This document shows positions 16,110 through 25,606 of a stretch of DNA of 64,000 nt, piece by piece (positions within the stretch are counted from its first letter, which is position 1; each line of letters starts with the position of its first letter). The notes below the pieces were generated by a model. It had not been told where the DNA came from. It saw only the letters and a list, made by a program, of their open reading frames with translations, and ran no database searches. The position numbers were made by a program, and so were the translations under genes. The DNA comes from Sphaerochaeta pleomorpha str. Grapes (lineage in GTDB: Bacteria; Spirochaetota; Spirochaetia; Sphaerochaetales; Sphaerochaetaceae), in the NCBI RefSeq assembly GCF_000236685.1, contig NC_016633.1:620001-684000 (forward strand), in the 5' to 3' direction.

Positions 16110-17792
16110 ATGCCTACCAGTCCAAATCGATCATACTACAAACTCTTCACAGGTGCCACTATTTTGGTCTTTGTACTTTTATTGGTACGCATCGCCTTTA
16201 TTATACTCGGCGATGGGGCTTCCCTAAAAGTATATAACAACCCGGAAGTGGCAAAAACTGTAGTCCGAGGGACAATTTATGACCGCAATGGGAAAATATT
16301 GGCAATTCAGACTCCTTACTACGGACTCTATTTTCATCTTACCCAGATCAAGGATATACAGAAAGCCGCCGAGGTTGTCGCTCCCTATGTAGGCATGAAT
16401 CCCGACCAGATCAGGCTGCAGGCTGCAAACTATACTACGTACGCCCAGATAAAGAAGCACATTGACGAAGACAAGGTGGAACCCCTTCGCAAAGCAATCG
16501 AGAAAGCAGGCATGTCTAGAGAGCTTTCCATTGAAAAAAGCCTGGGAAGGACCTATCCTGCACTATTTCATGCAGCGCAGACAATAGGGTTCACCAACAC
16601 GGAAAACAAAGGGCTGGAGGGACTGGAATATTCACTGGAACGCTATCTCTCCCCTTACCCTGAAGTCGGGGAAAAAGAGGTAACCTATGGACAGGATATT
16701 ACCCTTACCCTCGATATCGACATCCAATATCTTCTCGACTTGCAGATGCAAAGCATTGCAGACGTCCATAACCCCGACTATGCCATGGGAATCATTATGG
16801 ATGCAAAAAACGGTGATATTTTGGCAATGTCCAGTTATCCCTGGTATAACACAAATGCAGTAAACCGCTCGAACGAAGAGGAGCGGCTCAACCATGCTGT
16901 CAATTATCTCTATGAGCCGGGTTCCGTTTTCAAGATTTTCAGCCTGGCAGCTGTCATGCAGGCAGGCCAGGCCGACCTGCTCACACCCTTTGAGTGTGAT
17001 GGGTCGTACACTTTTGACAGCGGGAACGGAAATATGGTCACTATCAACTGCACGGAGAGCCATGGGACAGTCAATCCCAGGTCGATGATACAGAAATCCT
17101 GCAACGGTGCAATCTCAAGCTGGGCACGACAGACTAACAGCCTCGATTTCTTTACCCTACTCTGCAAATTCGGGTTCAACGGGAGTTATGATATCGACCT
17201 TCCCTCCAAATCGGAAGGAACCATCGCAGAACCTTCAAAATGGTCAGGGCGTTCCCAGGCTACCATTTCTTTCGGACAGGAACTCTCCACCACCGCACTG
17301 CACCTTGTCACTGCGGCAACTGCCTTTACCAACGGAGGTGACCTGCTTGTCCCCAACCTCATCCTTTCCAGAAGCGAGGGAAACCCCACAGGAGAGAAAG
17401 GAATGGTGCTCTACAAACGGGAACGGACTGTCCAGGATCATATCCTCGATGCATCCGTGGCCTCGGATATCCTCTCCTACATGCAAAGCGCTACAGAAAA
17501 AGGATCGACTGCTGTCAATGCCGCCCTGGAGGGTGTAGAGGTGGGAGCCAAGACTGGGACTGCACAGATTCTCAACAGCAAGACGAACAGCTATGCGGAT
17601 GGGACTGTGCTTGCATCCACAATGGCCATCGTGCCGGTAGATGATCCTAAATACATTATTTATATTGCTGCCGGCAACCCCAAGGGAAACACCATCTGGG
17701 GAAGTAACATTGCGGCCCCTGCAATCGGGCAGATAATAAAAGCCCTGGTAAGCCAGGGCAAATTACTGAGCACAAAATCCATTCAATGGTAA
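16110..17792 (+). CDS. ftsI: class B penicillin-binding protein (FtsI/PBP2-type transpeptidase)
   Basis: Inner-membrane peptidoglycan DD-transpeptidase, 560 aa. One membrane anchor (about 13-33) is followed by the dimerisation domain (RGTIYDRNGKILA) and a complete transpeptidase domain: SVFK with Ser272/Lys275, SCN at 330-332 and KTG at 481-483. All active-site motifs are intact, so it should bind beta-lactams. It lies outside the division cluster, on the opposite strand and convergent with the last gene of that unit (stop codons 2 nt apart), and divergent from the LysM/LytM gene. FtsI is favoured over the elongation PBP2 because the cluster lacks ftsI, but sequence alone does not settle it. 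Confidence 0.85.
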   Translation: MPTSPNRSYYKLFTGATILVFVLLLVRIAFIILGDGASLKVYNNPEVAKTVVRGTIYDRNGKILAIQTPYYGLYFHLTQIKDIQKAAEVVAPYVGMNPDQIRLQAANYTTYAQIKKHIDEDKVEPLRKAIEKAGMSRELSIEKSLGRTYPALFHAAQTIGFTNTENKGLEGLEYSLERYLSPYPEVGEKEVTYGQDITLTLDIDIQYLLDLQMQSIADVHNPDYAMGIIMDAKNGDILAMSSYPWYNTNAVNRSNEEERLNHAVNYLYEPGSVFKIFSLAAVMQAGQADLLTPFECDGSYTFDSGNGNMVTINCTESHGTVNPRSMIQKSCNGAISSWARQTNSLDFFTLLCKFGFNGSYDIDLPSKSEGTIAEPSKWSGRSQATISFGQELSTTALHLVTAATAFTNGGDLLVPNLILSRSEGNPTGEKGMVLYKRERTVQDHILDASVASDILSYMQSATEKGSTAVNAALEGVEVGAKTGTAQILNSKTNSYADGTVLASTMAIVPVDDPKYIIYIAAGNPKGNTIWGSNIAAPAIGQIIKALVSQGKLLSTKSIQW

Positions 17793-17794
17793 CA

Positions 17795-18916
17795 TCACTG
17801 CATTGAGGTACTCTGAGGGGTCCCCATTGTCCTGAAATCGAGGGAAAAACCATCGAGGAAACTCAAGATCAATTCGTTGGAGGCCTTATGTAAATCTTGG
17901 GGAACCTTCTGCCCGTCGGTCATGAACAGCAAGGGAAGATTGTGGCTTTTACTGAAACTCAGGATATTGCCTACATTCTCTGTCTCATCTGTCTTGGTCA
18001 CAACTATACTTGAGAGCGTATAGGATCCAAGGAGTTGAAAATAGCGGTCCATGTCACGCTGCTTGTGGGACGCACTCACCGCCAGGTAATAGGCAGTATC
18101 CTTTTTCGGCAACACAGAGAGCATTGTCTTGAGCTTGAGGGCGAGCTCCCCGTCTTTGGGGCTCTTACCCATGGTATCGACCAGAACAAGATCATAGGAA
18201 TCGAGTTGCCCCAGCAGAAGGGAAAGGTCCCCTTCCCCGGCACAACGGAACAAGTCGATATGCAAATCGTTGCAAAAGGTCTCAATCTGTGCGAAGGCCC
18301 CTGCCCTGAAGGAATCAAGGGAGAGCACGGCAACCTTCAACTGGCATTCGGCAGGTACAATCTGGCTATAGAGCATGGCTATCTTCACCAAGGTGGTGGT
18401 TTTTCCCACCCCGGTAGGCCCCAAAAGTACGAAATATTTCGGAGGATGGGCAAAGGAGGCGTGGTCGATACTGATTGAGTCGATTATATATTCGAGAATT
18501 TTCATCTCGAAATCATCTTTGGAAAACAACGTATCCGTACTGAGGACAGCGCTCGCAGCCTCCTCGATGTAGGCATCTCCAAAATCATTTCCCTTGAGCA
18601 GATCCTCCAGAAGTGCCTTGCTTTGTGAGGGGACCACCATCTGGGGTAAAAAACCTGTCATTTCATGCAGGACCTTGCCCTGTGACGAAGAAACAAGAAC
18701 AGGTTCCTCTTTCCCTTTGGGTTCCTCTACGCAAGGGTTTTCTTCGGTTTTCGGCTCTACCAGATAGAAAGAAATCTCACAGGCGCTCTTTTTCGTGAAG
18801 GAGGTACCCGTGAAAAAATCCTTTCTTGTCTGGATACGGACAGCAGGCCCGTATTCACTGCGGGCCTGCTTGAGAGCCGAATCATAATCACTTGCAACGA
18901 TAGTAATGAAATCCAC
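17795..18916 (-). CDS. flhF: FlhF-like SRP-family GTPase
   Basis: SRP/FtsY/FlhF-class GTPase, 373 aa. The N-terminal 35 residues (EYGPAVRIQTRKDFF) match the FlhF B-domain start. The NG domain follows, with P-loop GPTGVGKT (166-173), LSLDSFRAGAFAQI, DTMG (247-250) and TKTD (307-310). FlhF normally places polar flagella. Here it is the last gene of the division/protease unit with no flagellar gene in the window. The start is GTG 18916; AAAGGGA at the end of hslU is its ribosome-binding site, 10 nt after the hslU stop. Alternatives are a divergent FtsY-like function or a relic of lost motility. Confidence 0.8.
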   Translation of the reverse strand: MDFITIVASDYDSALKQARSEYGPAVRIQTRKDFFTGTSFTKKSACEISFYLVEPKTEENPCVEEPKGKEEPVLVSSSQGKVLHEMTGFLPQMVVPSQSKALLEDLLKGNDFGDAYIEEAASAVLSTDTLFSKDDFEMKILEYIIDSISIDHASFAHPPKYFVLLGPTGVGKTTTLVKIAMLYSQIVPAECQLKVAVLSLDSFRAGAFAQIETFCNDLHIDLFRCAGEGDLSLLLGQLDSYDLVLVDTMGKSPKDGELALKLKTMLSVLPKKDTAYYLAVSASHKQRDMDRYFQLLGSYTLSSIVVTKTDETENVGNILSFSKSHNLPLLFMTDGQKVPQDLHKASNELILSFLDGFSLDFRTMGTPQSTSMQ

Positions 18917-18926
18917 TGGTTTCCCT

Positions 18927-20309
18927 TTAGAGTATGAACTTGGAAAGATCCTGGTCCTGGATTACATCACTGAGCCGTTCATCGACATAATGGTCGGTAA
19001 TGGTAATCTGCTGCCCCGAAAGCTCATCGGCACTGAAGGAAAGTTCCTCGAGCAACTTTTCCATAACCGTAAAGAGCCGCCTTGCCCCAATGTTATCATT
19101 GGTATTGTTCACCTCGTAGGCAATCTCGCTTATGCGTTTGATCGCCTCATCGCTAAATACGATATCAACTCCTTCGGTCTTTAGCAACTCCCTGTACTGC
19201 ATCGTAATGGCATTTGCAGGCTCGGTGAGGATCCTGTAGAAGTCATCCGCTGTCAGTTCGTCAAGTTCTACACGGAGAGGGAAACGCCCCTGGAGCTCAG
19301 GGATCAGGTCGCTGGGCTTGGCAACATGGAAAGCCCCACTGGCAATAAAGAGGATATGGGTAGTATCGATGACACCCCATTTTGTATTCACGTTTGTTCC
19401 CTCGACAATAGGCAGGATATCCCTCTGGACCCCTTCGCGGGAAACATCGGGACCATTTCCCCCACCGCCTCCGGCACTTGCGACTTTGTCAATCTCATCA
19501 AGGAATACAATACCCATCTGTTCGACCCGTTCCTTTGCCTCATCGATGGCACGGTCGTTGTCTACAGCCTTCTCGGTCTCTTCCTCGGTGAAAATCTCAC
19601 GGGCCCGTTTTACCGTCAACTTACGGTTATGGCCTTTGCTGTTGCCAAAGATGGAACCTAGGCTCTGCATTGCATCCTGCAGGTCATCCATATTGGCCTG
19701 CCCGAGCACTTCGATCCCAACCTGCTTGCGGCTCTGTACGTTGACTTCCACTTCCCTATCGTCAAATTTACCGTCGCGCAACATCTGGCGGAATTTTTCC
19801 CTGGTTGCATTCTCACTGTCGGTAAACGAGGTACCGGCAGGAATCACCGTTGTCGATTCTTCCTTCCTGACAGAAGGAAGCAACAGATCAAGCAGACGTT
19901 CCTCCACCCGTGCAGAGACAGCCTCGGTCTGGTTTTCGGCAAGCTCTGCCTTGACCTGCTGGACTGCGATGCTCATCAAATCACGTATAATCGATTCTAC
20001 ATCACGCCCGACATACCCGACCTCGGTGTATTTGGTAGCCTCGACCTTGATGAACGGGGCATTGGAAAGCTTGGCGATACGCCTTGCAATCTCAGTCTTG
20101 CCAACCCCGGTTGGTCCGATCATGATGATATTCTTTGGCGATACCTCGTCACGGATATCATCAGGCAGGCGCTTGCGTCTGGTCCTGTTCCTGATTGCAA
20201 CGGCAATTGTCCGTTTGGCCTTGTTCTGGCCTATGATATACTTATCGAGTTCCTTCACAATCTGGGAGGGTTTCATCTCGTCAAGTTTTTTTGTGCTGAT
20301 ATATTCCAT
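18927..20309 (-). CDS. hslU: ATP-dependent protease ATPase subunit HslU
   Basis: AAA+ unfoldase of the HslUV protease, 460 aa. Walker A GPTGVGKTE, Walker B FLDEIDKV, the pore motif GYVGRDVESIIRDL and the C-terminal tail DLSKFIL, which docks into HslV, are all present. An I-domain insertion lies between the Walker motifs as in other HslU proteins. It begins 5 nt after the hslV stop, with GAGGA at the hslV end as the ribosome-binding site. It works in the cytoplasm with HslV; the order xerC-hslV-hslU matches codV-clpQ-clpY of Bacillus. Confidence 0.97.
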   Translation of the reverse strand: MEYISTKKLDEMKPSQIVKELDKYIIGQNKAKRTIAVAIRNRTRRKRLPDDIRDEVSPKNIIMIGPTGVGKTEIARRIAKLSNAPFIKVEATKYTEVGYVGRDVESIIRDLMSIAVQQVKAELAENQTEAVSARVEERLLDLLLPSVRKEESTTVIPAGTSFTDSENATREKFRQMLRDGKFDDREVEVNVQSRKQVGIEVLGQANMDDLQDAMQSLGSIFGNSKGHNRKLTVKRAREIFTEEETEKAVDNDRAIDEAKERVEQMGIVFLDEIDKVASAGGGGGNGPDVSREGVQRDILPIVEGTNVNTKWGVIDTTHILFIASGAFHVAKPSDLIPELQGRFPLRVELDELTADDFYRILTEPANAITMQYRELLKTEGVDIVFSDEAIKRISEIAYEVNNTNDNIGARRLFTVMEKLLEELSFSADELSGQQITITDHYVDERLSDVIQDQDLSKFIL

Positions 20310-20314
20310 TTTTC

Positions 20315-20851
20315 TTAGAGTTCCTCAACGATGATCGAGTCATCGGTATATATGCAGAGCGTAGAAGCAATTAAAACACTCTTGACAGCTATCTCCTTTG
20401 CACTGAGCTCCGGAGCCGAATCCAAATAGGCAAGGGCACCGGCCAAGGCAAAATTACCGCCGCTCCCGATGCCGATAGCATCCCGTTCGGGATCCACGAC
20501 ATCCCCGGCCCCGTTGATAAGGAAAATCTTCTTGCCATCGCTGACAAGCATCATTGCCTCAAGCTGCCTGAGCTGTTTGTCGGTTCTCCACTGCTTGGCA
20601 AGTTCGACAGCCGAACGGGTAAGGTCCCCACCGTACTGTTTCAGTTTTTGCTCAAATAATTCAAACAAGGTGAAGGCATCGGCAGTCGTACCTGCAAAAC
20701 CTGTTATGACCTTGCCATCGTACAGGGTTCTGACCTTGTGGGCATTACCCTTGAGGATCGTATCACCGGCGGTCACCTGACCATCTCCGGCTATGGCAAC
20801 ATGGCCATTCTTTCGGACTGCGACAATTGTCGTTCCCTTGAAACTACTCAT
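20315..20851 (-). CDS. hslV: ATP-dependent protease peptidase subunit HslV
   Basis: Proteasome-like threonine protease of HslUV, 178 aa from ATG 20851. The start is set by an 8-nt overlap with the xerC stop (ATGAGTAG) and a GGA-rich site upstream; a longer frame to 20884 lies inside xerC. The N-terminus is [12 protein letters not shown], so unlike E. coli HslV (which has only Met before Thr) there is a short leader that must be removed, or a non-threonine N-terminus as in Bacillus ClpQ. The core [19 protein letters not shown] and [12 protein letters not shown] motifs are normal. Confidence 0.95.
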   Translation of the reverse strand: MSSFKGTTIVAVRKNGHVAIAGDGQVTAGDTILKGNAHKVRTLYDGKVITGFAGTTADAFTLFELFEQKLKQYGGDLTRSAVELAKQWRTDKQLRQLEAMMLVSDGKKIFLINGAGDVVDPERDAIGIGSGGNFALAGALAYLDSAPELSAKEIAVKSVLIASTLCIYTDDSIIVEEL

Positions 20852-21773
20852 TCTCTTTCCTTCCATGCGGATGGCAGGATACATAGACCCCAGCCAGCCT
20901 TTTTTGTGTTACATGTGCATAAATCTGAGTCGTGGAAATGCTCGAGTGACCAAGCAGTTCCTGGACCAGACGTATATCGGCACCGTTGTCCAGCATATGG
21001 GTGGCATAGCTATGCCGCAGGACATGCGGTGTAAAATCTTTCTGCCAACCAAGCTTTCGCTTATATGTATGAAAAATACTACCAACTGTGCTCATCGGCA
21101 ACTGTTTTCCTGCATCGGAGCAGAACAGAATAGCCCTTTGTCTTGCATCAGTGACCTGTTGCCTATCCTGGCGCTCATGTTTGAGCGAAAGATAATAGGA
21201 GAGCAAGCGGGCCGTACGAGGGGTAAAGAACACATACCTCACCTTGTTACCTTTCCCTACAATGGGGATGCGCTGCCTCTGATAGTCAATATCCGCTTCG
21301 TTGATGGATAGGGCTTCGCTGATTCGGCATCCCGTGTCATACAGCAGCGTAAACAGCAGCTGGTTCCTCGTAGAGGTAAAGTCATCATATTCGAGGGAAA
21401 GCAACTGGACTACCTCCCCTACGGTCAGAACGGAAGGAAGATGATTCTGTGCCTTTCTCAAGGAGATGAGCCCAAAGGGATTTACCATGCATATCCTTGA
21501 CTTCACTGCATGGGCGAAAAAGGAACGGGTTGCACTGATAATGCGATTGACCGTGGCTTCGCTGTAATCCTTGCCGATCAGAAAACGGACGAATTGCCTG
21601 GCATCGGGTTCTGCCATCTGAATGGGGGTAATACCAAGTCCCTTGCAGAAGGAACCCAACAAGGCCAAGTCCCCGCGATACGAGACCTGGGTATGGACAC
21701 TGGCCATCTGCACATTGGTCAAAAAGTCAAGAAATCGTAGGATTTCAGGGTCTTCGATTTCATTCTGTTTCAT
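20844..21773 (-). CDS. xerC: tyrosine recombinase XerC
   Basis: Site-specific tyrosine recombinase, 309 aa from ATG 21773 (MKQNEIED). The SAM-like N-terminal core-binding domain is followed by the catalytic domain with Arg in TGCRISEA, His-x-x-Arg in [12 protein letters not shown], His in [10 protein letters not shown] and the nucleophile Tyr in IYAHV. It resolves chromosome dimers at dif, normally with XerD, also encoded 1.7 kb upstream in the same unit. The start overlaps the dprA end by 14 nt; a longer frame upstream is dprA read in another frame. Called XerC because it sits directly before hslVU, as codV does in Bacillus. Confidence 0.92.
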   Translation of the reverse strand: MKQNEIEDPEILRFLDFLTNVQMASVHTQVSYRGDLALLGSFCKGLGITPIQMAEPDARQFVRFLIGKDYSEATVNRIISATRSFFAHAVKSRICMVNPFGLISLRKAQNHLPSVLTVGEVVQLLSLEYDDFTSTRNQLLFTLLYDTGCRISEALSINEADIDYQRQRIPIVGKGNKVRYVFFTPRTARLLSYYLSLKHERQDRQQVTDARQRAILFCSDAGKQLPMSTVGSIFHTYKRKLGWQKDFTPHVLRHSYATHMLDNGADIRLVQELLGHSSISTTQIYAHVTQKRLAGVYVSCHPHGRKENE

Positions 21774-22686
21774 GTTTGAGACTATAGCATGTGTTACCGT
21801 AGCGGTACAGCGCATTGCTTTCCTTGCAGGGAACCAGCGACCGATCTTGGCCAAATCCCATTTCCTTGGCAACGTCTGGATACCCCCCGATCGGGGGGCA
21901 ACCTTCATTGGCAAGGCGAAGCGTTCCCTCGTTTACCTCAACTTTCCTCAATCCTGTCTCATGGACAAAGACCTCCCGCCCGATATCCAGGGCAAGGGAG
22001 GAACAGGCAAGGGCCCCACTCTTAGCGGGAGCCTGGAAGACAACCAGCGCAGGCGAGAAAGCACAGGTGAGGTAATTGCGGCTCAGGCAGCGCCAGCGGG
22101 AGGCCGTATCATCCGGTTCAAAGGGTGAGATGAGGTTGCAGCCTGCAAGGAGCCTGTTTTCCGTTATCCTTCTCGTCGAGAGACCACAGTCACAGCAGAC
22201 ATAGGCTGGTAAGCCGGATTCCCGCGCCCCATAAAGCGCTGCCTTGTCGATTCCCCTGCTATGGCTGGTAACCACATGGGTCATGTTAAGGCCTGCCTCC
22301 AAAGAGAAGGCGTAACTTGCCTCGGTTCCCAGAGTATCGGGGTACCGCGTCCCGCAGACCGAAACCAGGTTCTCCCCCTCGTTTGGCAGAAATCCTTGGT
22401 AACAGAGCCTGAAAGGCGGGTTGTCTTCCCCGCCCGGAAGCGAAGGATAGCCATCCATCCCTAAAAAAACAACTTTGGTATCGGAATGCGCAAGGAAAAG
22501 GCGGAACCTATCCACCCTGGAACGGAGGTTGAGGTTGGGATATTTGCTCTGCAAATCATTGAAATCGGGCCCCTGATAGGCCAATGCCAGCATTTCCCTG
22601 CTTTGCAGGGGAAGCATCGAAAGGGCAAGCAATACGGAAAGTTTCATATACAAGAGAAAGGCAAAGGAAGTGATCGTTCGCTTCAA
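21760..22686 (-). CDS. dprA: DprA/Smf-like DNA-processing protein
   Basis: Rossmann-fold protein of the DprA/Smf family, 308 aa, which binds incoming single-stranded DNA and loads RecA in competent bacteria. Family strands are visible: LVSVCGTRYPDTLG, VVTSHSRGIDKAALYGA (family consensus SGLARGID) and APAKSGALACSSLALDIGREVF. The sequence is quite diverged and the C-terminal winged helix seems absent or altered. The likely start is TTG 22686, overlapping the TSUP stop (TTGA); ATG 22647 is an alternative that still keeps the conserved region. It belongs to the continuous division/recombination unit between TSUP and xerC. Confidence 0.85.
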   Translation of the reverse strand: MKRTITSFAFLLYMKLSVLLALSMLPLQSREMLALAYQGPDFNDLQSKYPNLNLRSRVDRFRLFLAHSDTKVVFLGMDGYPSLPGGEDNPPFRLCYQGFLPNEGENLVSVCGTRYPDTLGTEASYAFSLEAGLNMTHVVTSHSRGIDKAALYGARESGLPAYVCCDCGLSTRRITENRLLAGCNLISPFEPDDTASRWRCLSRNYLTCAFSPALVVFQAPAKSGALACSSLALDIGREVFVHETGLRKVEVNEGTLRLANEGCPPIGGYPDVAKEMGFGQDRSLVPCKESNALYRYGNTCYSLKHETE

Positions 22687-23435
22687 CCAATGCCGAGCAT
22701 GCCAAAAACAACCTTCAGGAGCAGGAGGAAGAGAACGAACAGCATCACCGGCTTAACGACTTTCGCACCGCCTTTCAAGGCGAGGCCACTGCCGATATAT
22801 CCTCCGATTATGGAACTGAGGGCACAAGGGATGGCAATTGCATAGTTGATATTCCCCCGTATGATAAAGGTAGCAAGGGCTGCGATATTGGAGGCAAGGT
22901 TCACTACCTTTGCCGTCCCACAGGACTTGAGCAGGTCAAGCCCAATGACCGAAGTGAAGATGAGTGTGAGGAACATCCCGGTCCCAGGCCCGAAAAACCC
23001 GTCATAGGTGCCGATGACCAGGCCACTGATCCCGCTGAGAATCAAGGCTACCTTGGCATTTCTCATCTTGGCCTGACCGAAATTGGGCTTTATCATCATG
23101 AATACCGCAATGGCAGGGACAAGGAAGACCAAAAGGTATTGCAGATATCTGTCTGCATAGAGGGCTGCAAGGTTTGATCCCAAAAATGAACCGGCCATGG
23201 ACATTACCACGGCAAGCGTCCCCACTTTCCAGTCCACTTGATTCCCGCGGATATAGCGTATGCAGGCTATGGTGGTCCCGCTGGTAGAAGCAAACTTGTT
23301 GTTTCCCAACGCAATCTGGGGAGGCAACCCCACCGCGACATAGGCAGTTAGGGTTATCAGGCCACCACCCCCGGCTATAGAATCAATAATGGCTCCGATT
23401 GCAATAATCGGGCAAAGGATCCAGAGCACACTCAT
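22683..23435 (-). CDS. TSUP (TauE/SafE) family membrane transporter
   Basis: Membrane protein of 250 aa with about eight hydrophobic segments. It carries the TSUP repeats GAIIDSIAGGGGLITL and IGTYDGFFGPGTGMF, as in YfcA. Family members export sulfite, sulfoacetate or other organic or sulfur anions; the substrate here is unknown. It starts with ATGA overlapping the xerD stop and ends overlapping the dprA start, so it is embedded in the division/recombination unit without an obvious functional link. It is not close to the sulfoquinovosidase-like gene (about 10 kb away). Confidence 0.9.
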   Translation of the reverse strand: MSVLWILCPIIAIGAIIDSIAGGGGLITLTAYVAVGLPPQIALGNNKFASTSGTTIACIRYIRGNQVDWKVGTLAVVMSMAGSFLGSNLAALYADRYLQYLLVFLVPAIAVFMMIKPNFGQAKMRNAKVALILSGISGLVIGTYDGFFGPGTGMFLTLIFTSVIGLDLLKSCGTAKVVNLASNIAALATFIIRGNINYAIAIPCALSSIIGGYIGSGLALKGGAKVVKPVMLFVLFLLLLKVVFGMLGIG

Positions 23436-24340
23436 TCGGTTTCCTCTTTTGGATTCCCATGGAAGGTATCATATGCCTTCTTGAGATCATCTGTGTGTAC
23501 ATGTGTATAGATTTGTGTTGTCTTGATATCACTATGGCCAAGCAACTCTTGGACCGAACGGAGATCAGCCCCACCTTCCAGCAGATGCGTGGCAAAACTA
23601 TGCCGTAACGTATGGACCTTGGCAACCAGGCCAATTGCGTCACAATACATCTCGAATCGTTTGAATACGGCCTGCCGGGTGAGTTTATGCCCATTTCTAC
23701 CGACAAACAAGGCCTTTTCGCTGAGGTTTCCCTTCACCAGGGCCGGTCGGATATCGGCAAGGTAACAGTTTACATAGTCCTGGGCTATCTCGCCTACCGG
23801 GACGAGGCGCATCTTGTTCCGCTTGCCCAGGACCCGTAGCGAACGGATTGCATAATCGCCTACCGACAGGTCGCAGGCCTCGCTGACCCGTAGCCCACAG
23901 GAATAGATAAGCTCGAACAGGGTACGGTCACGGTATCCGAGATTGTTCGAACTATCGATGCTGTCCAAAAGACGGTCAACCTCAGAGACGGTTGCTACAG
24001 CAGGAAAACGGGTTCCGATTTTAGGGCTTCCCAGATGCAGGACCGGATTGTCTTTCCTGATTTTCCCTATCTGCAGGAATATGAAAAAAGAACGAAGGGA
24101 AGAAAGGTTTCTTGCCAGCGTCCTTGCTGACAGGTCCCTGTCTTGCCTGGAATGGGACAGGTACTTCTCGATTTCCAGTACAGGGACCGTTTCGACATCC
24201 AGTGAGGAGGCACGCAGATAGGCCAGAAAAAAGCCTATCTCCTGTGAGTAGACTGCAACGGTTGCCCGAGAGAGCCTCCGCTGCAACATAAGGTAATCAC
24301 AGTAATCCTCTACCAGTTGGCTGTCAGCCTCGATAGACAT
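23432..24340 (-). CDS. xerD: tyrosine recombinase XerD
   Basis: Second Xer recombinase, 302 aa, with Arg in SCGLRVSEAC, HTLRHSFATHLL, LGHSDIKTTQ and the nucleophile Tyr in IYTHV. It partners XerC in dimer resolution at dif. It starts 2 nt after the ftsZ stop. Having both Xer genes in one transcript with ftsZ would link dimer resolution to division. Assignment of C versus D rests on neighbourhood (the other copy is next to hslVU). Confidence 0.9.
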   Translation of the reverse strand: MSIEADSQLVEDYCDYLMLQRRLSRATVAVYSQEIGFFLAYLRASSLDVETVPVLEIEKYLSHSRQDRDLSARTLARNLSSLRSFFIFLQIGKIRKDNPVLHLGSPKIGTRFPAVATVSEVDRLLDSIDSSNNLGYRDRTLFELIYSCGLRVSEACDLSVGDYAIRSLRVLGKRNKMRLVPVGEIAQDYVNCYLADIRPALVKGNLSEKALFVGRNGHKLTRQAVFKRFEMYCDAIGLVAKVHTLRHSFATHLLEGGADLRSVQELLGHSDIKTTQIYTHVHTDDLKKAYDTFHGNPKEETE

Positions 24341-24342
24341 GG

Positions 24343-25578
24343 CTATTTTTCTTCCGGGTTCCGCGAATATCGGAGAACGGCAGGAATGGTATAGTCGCTA
24401 GGTGTTCCCACAGGGGCTTTGCCGATCTGCTTTTGCAAATCCTGCCACCTGTTCACCTGGATTGAACCTACGTCGCTTTCACCCTCGCTCTTTCTCGATT
24501 TCTCACTCTCGTTAGCCTCGGGTCTCTCACTTGCGGAATTCGCATACCGTCTTCTTGCAGTACTGCTATCGGCCAGCTCGGCCCCGATGACCTCTTCCTT
24601 CCGGTCAAAACCCGTCGCCACGACCGTTACCTTTATCCTGTCCCCCAGCTCGGGGTTGAAAGCCTGCCCTGCAATGATAAGGGCATCCTCGGCACAGTTC
24701 TCGGTGATGATCTCGACTACATCCTGGTATTCCTGCAAGGTAAGGTTGTCGCTTCCAGAAAGGTTTACCAGTACGCTCTTGGCACCCTCGATGGTAGCAT
24801 TCTCCAGAAGCGGGTTGCTGATGGCCTGGCGGGCTGCATCGACCGCCCTGTTGGCTCCCTCACCAAAGCCGATGCCCATCAAGGCATCGCCCTTGCCCTT
24901 CATGACAGTGCGTACGTCTGCAAAGTCGATATTTATCTCGCCGGGTTCGGTAATAAGCTCACTGACTCCCTGCACTCCCATGTACAGCACTTCGTCGGCC
25001 ATGAGGAAAGCCTGCTTGATCGGGGTATTGTTCTCCACGACCTTCAACAGGTACTGGTTGGGAATGATGATGAGCGTATCGACCTGTTTGCGGAGTTTCT
25101 CGATACCTGCCTGGGCAAGCATCAGTTTCTTTTTCCCCTCAAAGGCGAACGGGGTGGTAACCACTGCCACGGTAAGCGCGTTGCAACTCTTTGCAATCTC
25201 GGCCACGACCGGGGCTGCCCCGGTACCGGTACCGCCGCCCATTCCTGCGGTGATGAATACCATATCGGCGTTTTCCAGCTCCCTGCGGATGTCGTCCTTG
25301 CTCTCCTGGGCGGCCTTCTCACCGACCTCGGGTACACCCCCTGCACCAAGACCACTGGTTAGTTCCTTGCCGATAGGAATCCTGATCTGGGCGTTGGAGC
25401 GTTGCAAAGCCTGCATATCCGTGTTCATTGCCACGAACTGGACTTTTTTCAGACCGCTTGCAATCATCCGGTTTACTGCATTTCCCCCGGCACCGCCCAC
25501 GCCGAGGACTTTGATGACAGTTGCAGTCGCCTGCTCGTCCTGAACCATATCTTCTACTTCAAACATTCCGAAATCCAT
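24343..25578 (-). CDS. ftsZ: cell division protein FtsZ
   Basis: Tubulin-like GTPase forming the division ring, 411 aa. It shows GVGGAGGNAVNRM, the tubulin signature GGGTGTGAAP, the T7-loop region NIDFADVRTVM, a variable charged linker (about 320-385) and the C-terminal partner-binding peptide YTIPAVLRY followed by a short tail. The start is ATG 25578 because AAAGGA lies 7 nt before it; a GTG at 25596 covers that site. It follows ftsA by 28 nt. Confidence 0.97.
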   Translation of the reverse strand: MDFGMFEVEDMVQDEQATATVIKVLGVGGAGGNAVNRMIASGLKKVQFVAMNTDMQALQRSNAQIRIPIGKELTSGLGAGGVPEVGEKAAQESKDDIRRELENADMVFITAGMGGGTGTGAAPVVAEIAKSCNALTVAVVTTPFAFEGKKKLMLAQAGIEKLRKQVDTLIIIPNQYLLKVVENNTPIKQAFLMADEVLYMGVQGVSELITEPGEINIDFADVRTVMKGKGDALMGIGFGEGANRAVDAARQAISNPLLENATIEGAKSVLVNLSGSDNLTLQEYQDVVEIITENCAEDALIIAGQAFNPELGDRIKVTVVATGFDRKEEVIGAELADSSTARRRYANSASERPEANESEKSRKSEGESDVGSIQVNRWQDLQKQIGKAPVGTPSDYTIPAVLRYSRNPEEK

Positions 25579-25606
25579 ATCAAAATCCTTTGCCACCAGG
25601 CTTCAA

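Noticed and set aside
20844-24340. Two Xer recombinases as an integron or mobile-element signal
   Set aside because: Both sit in conserved chromosomal order with division and hslVU genes, as housekeeping XerC/XerD; no cassette or att features.
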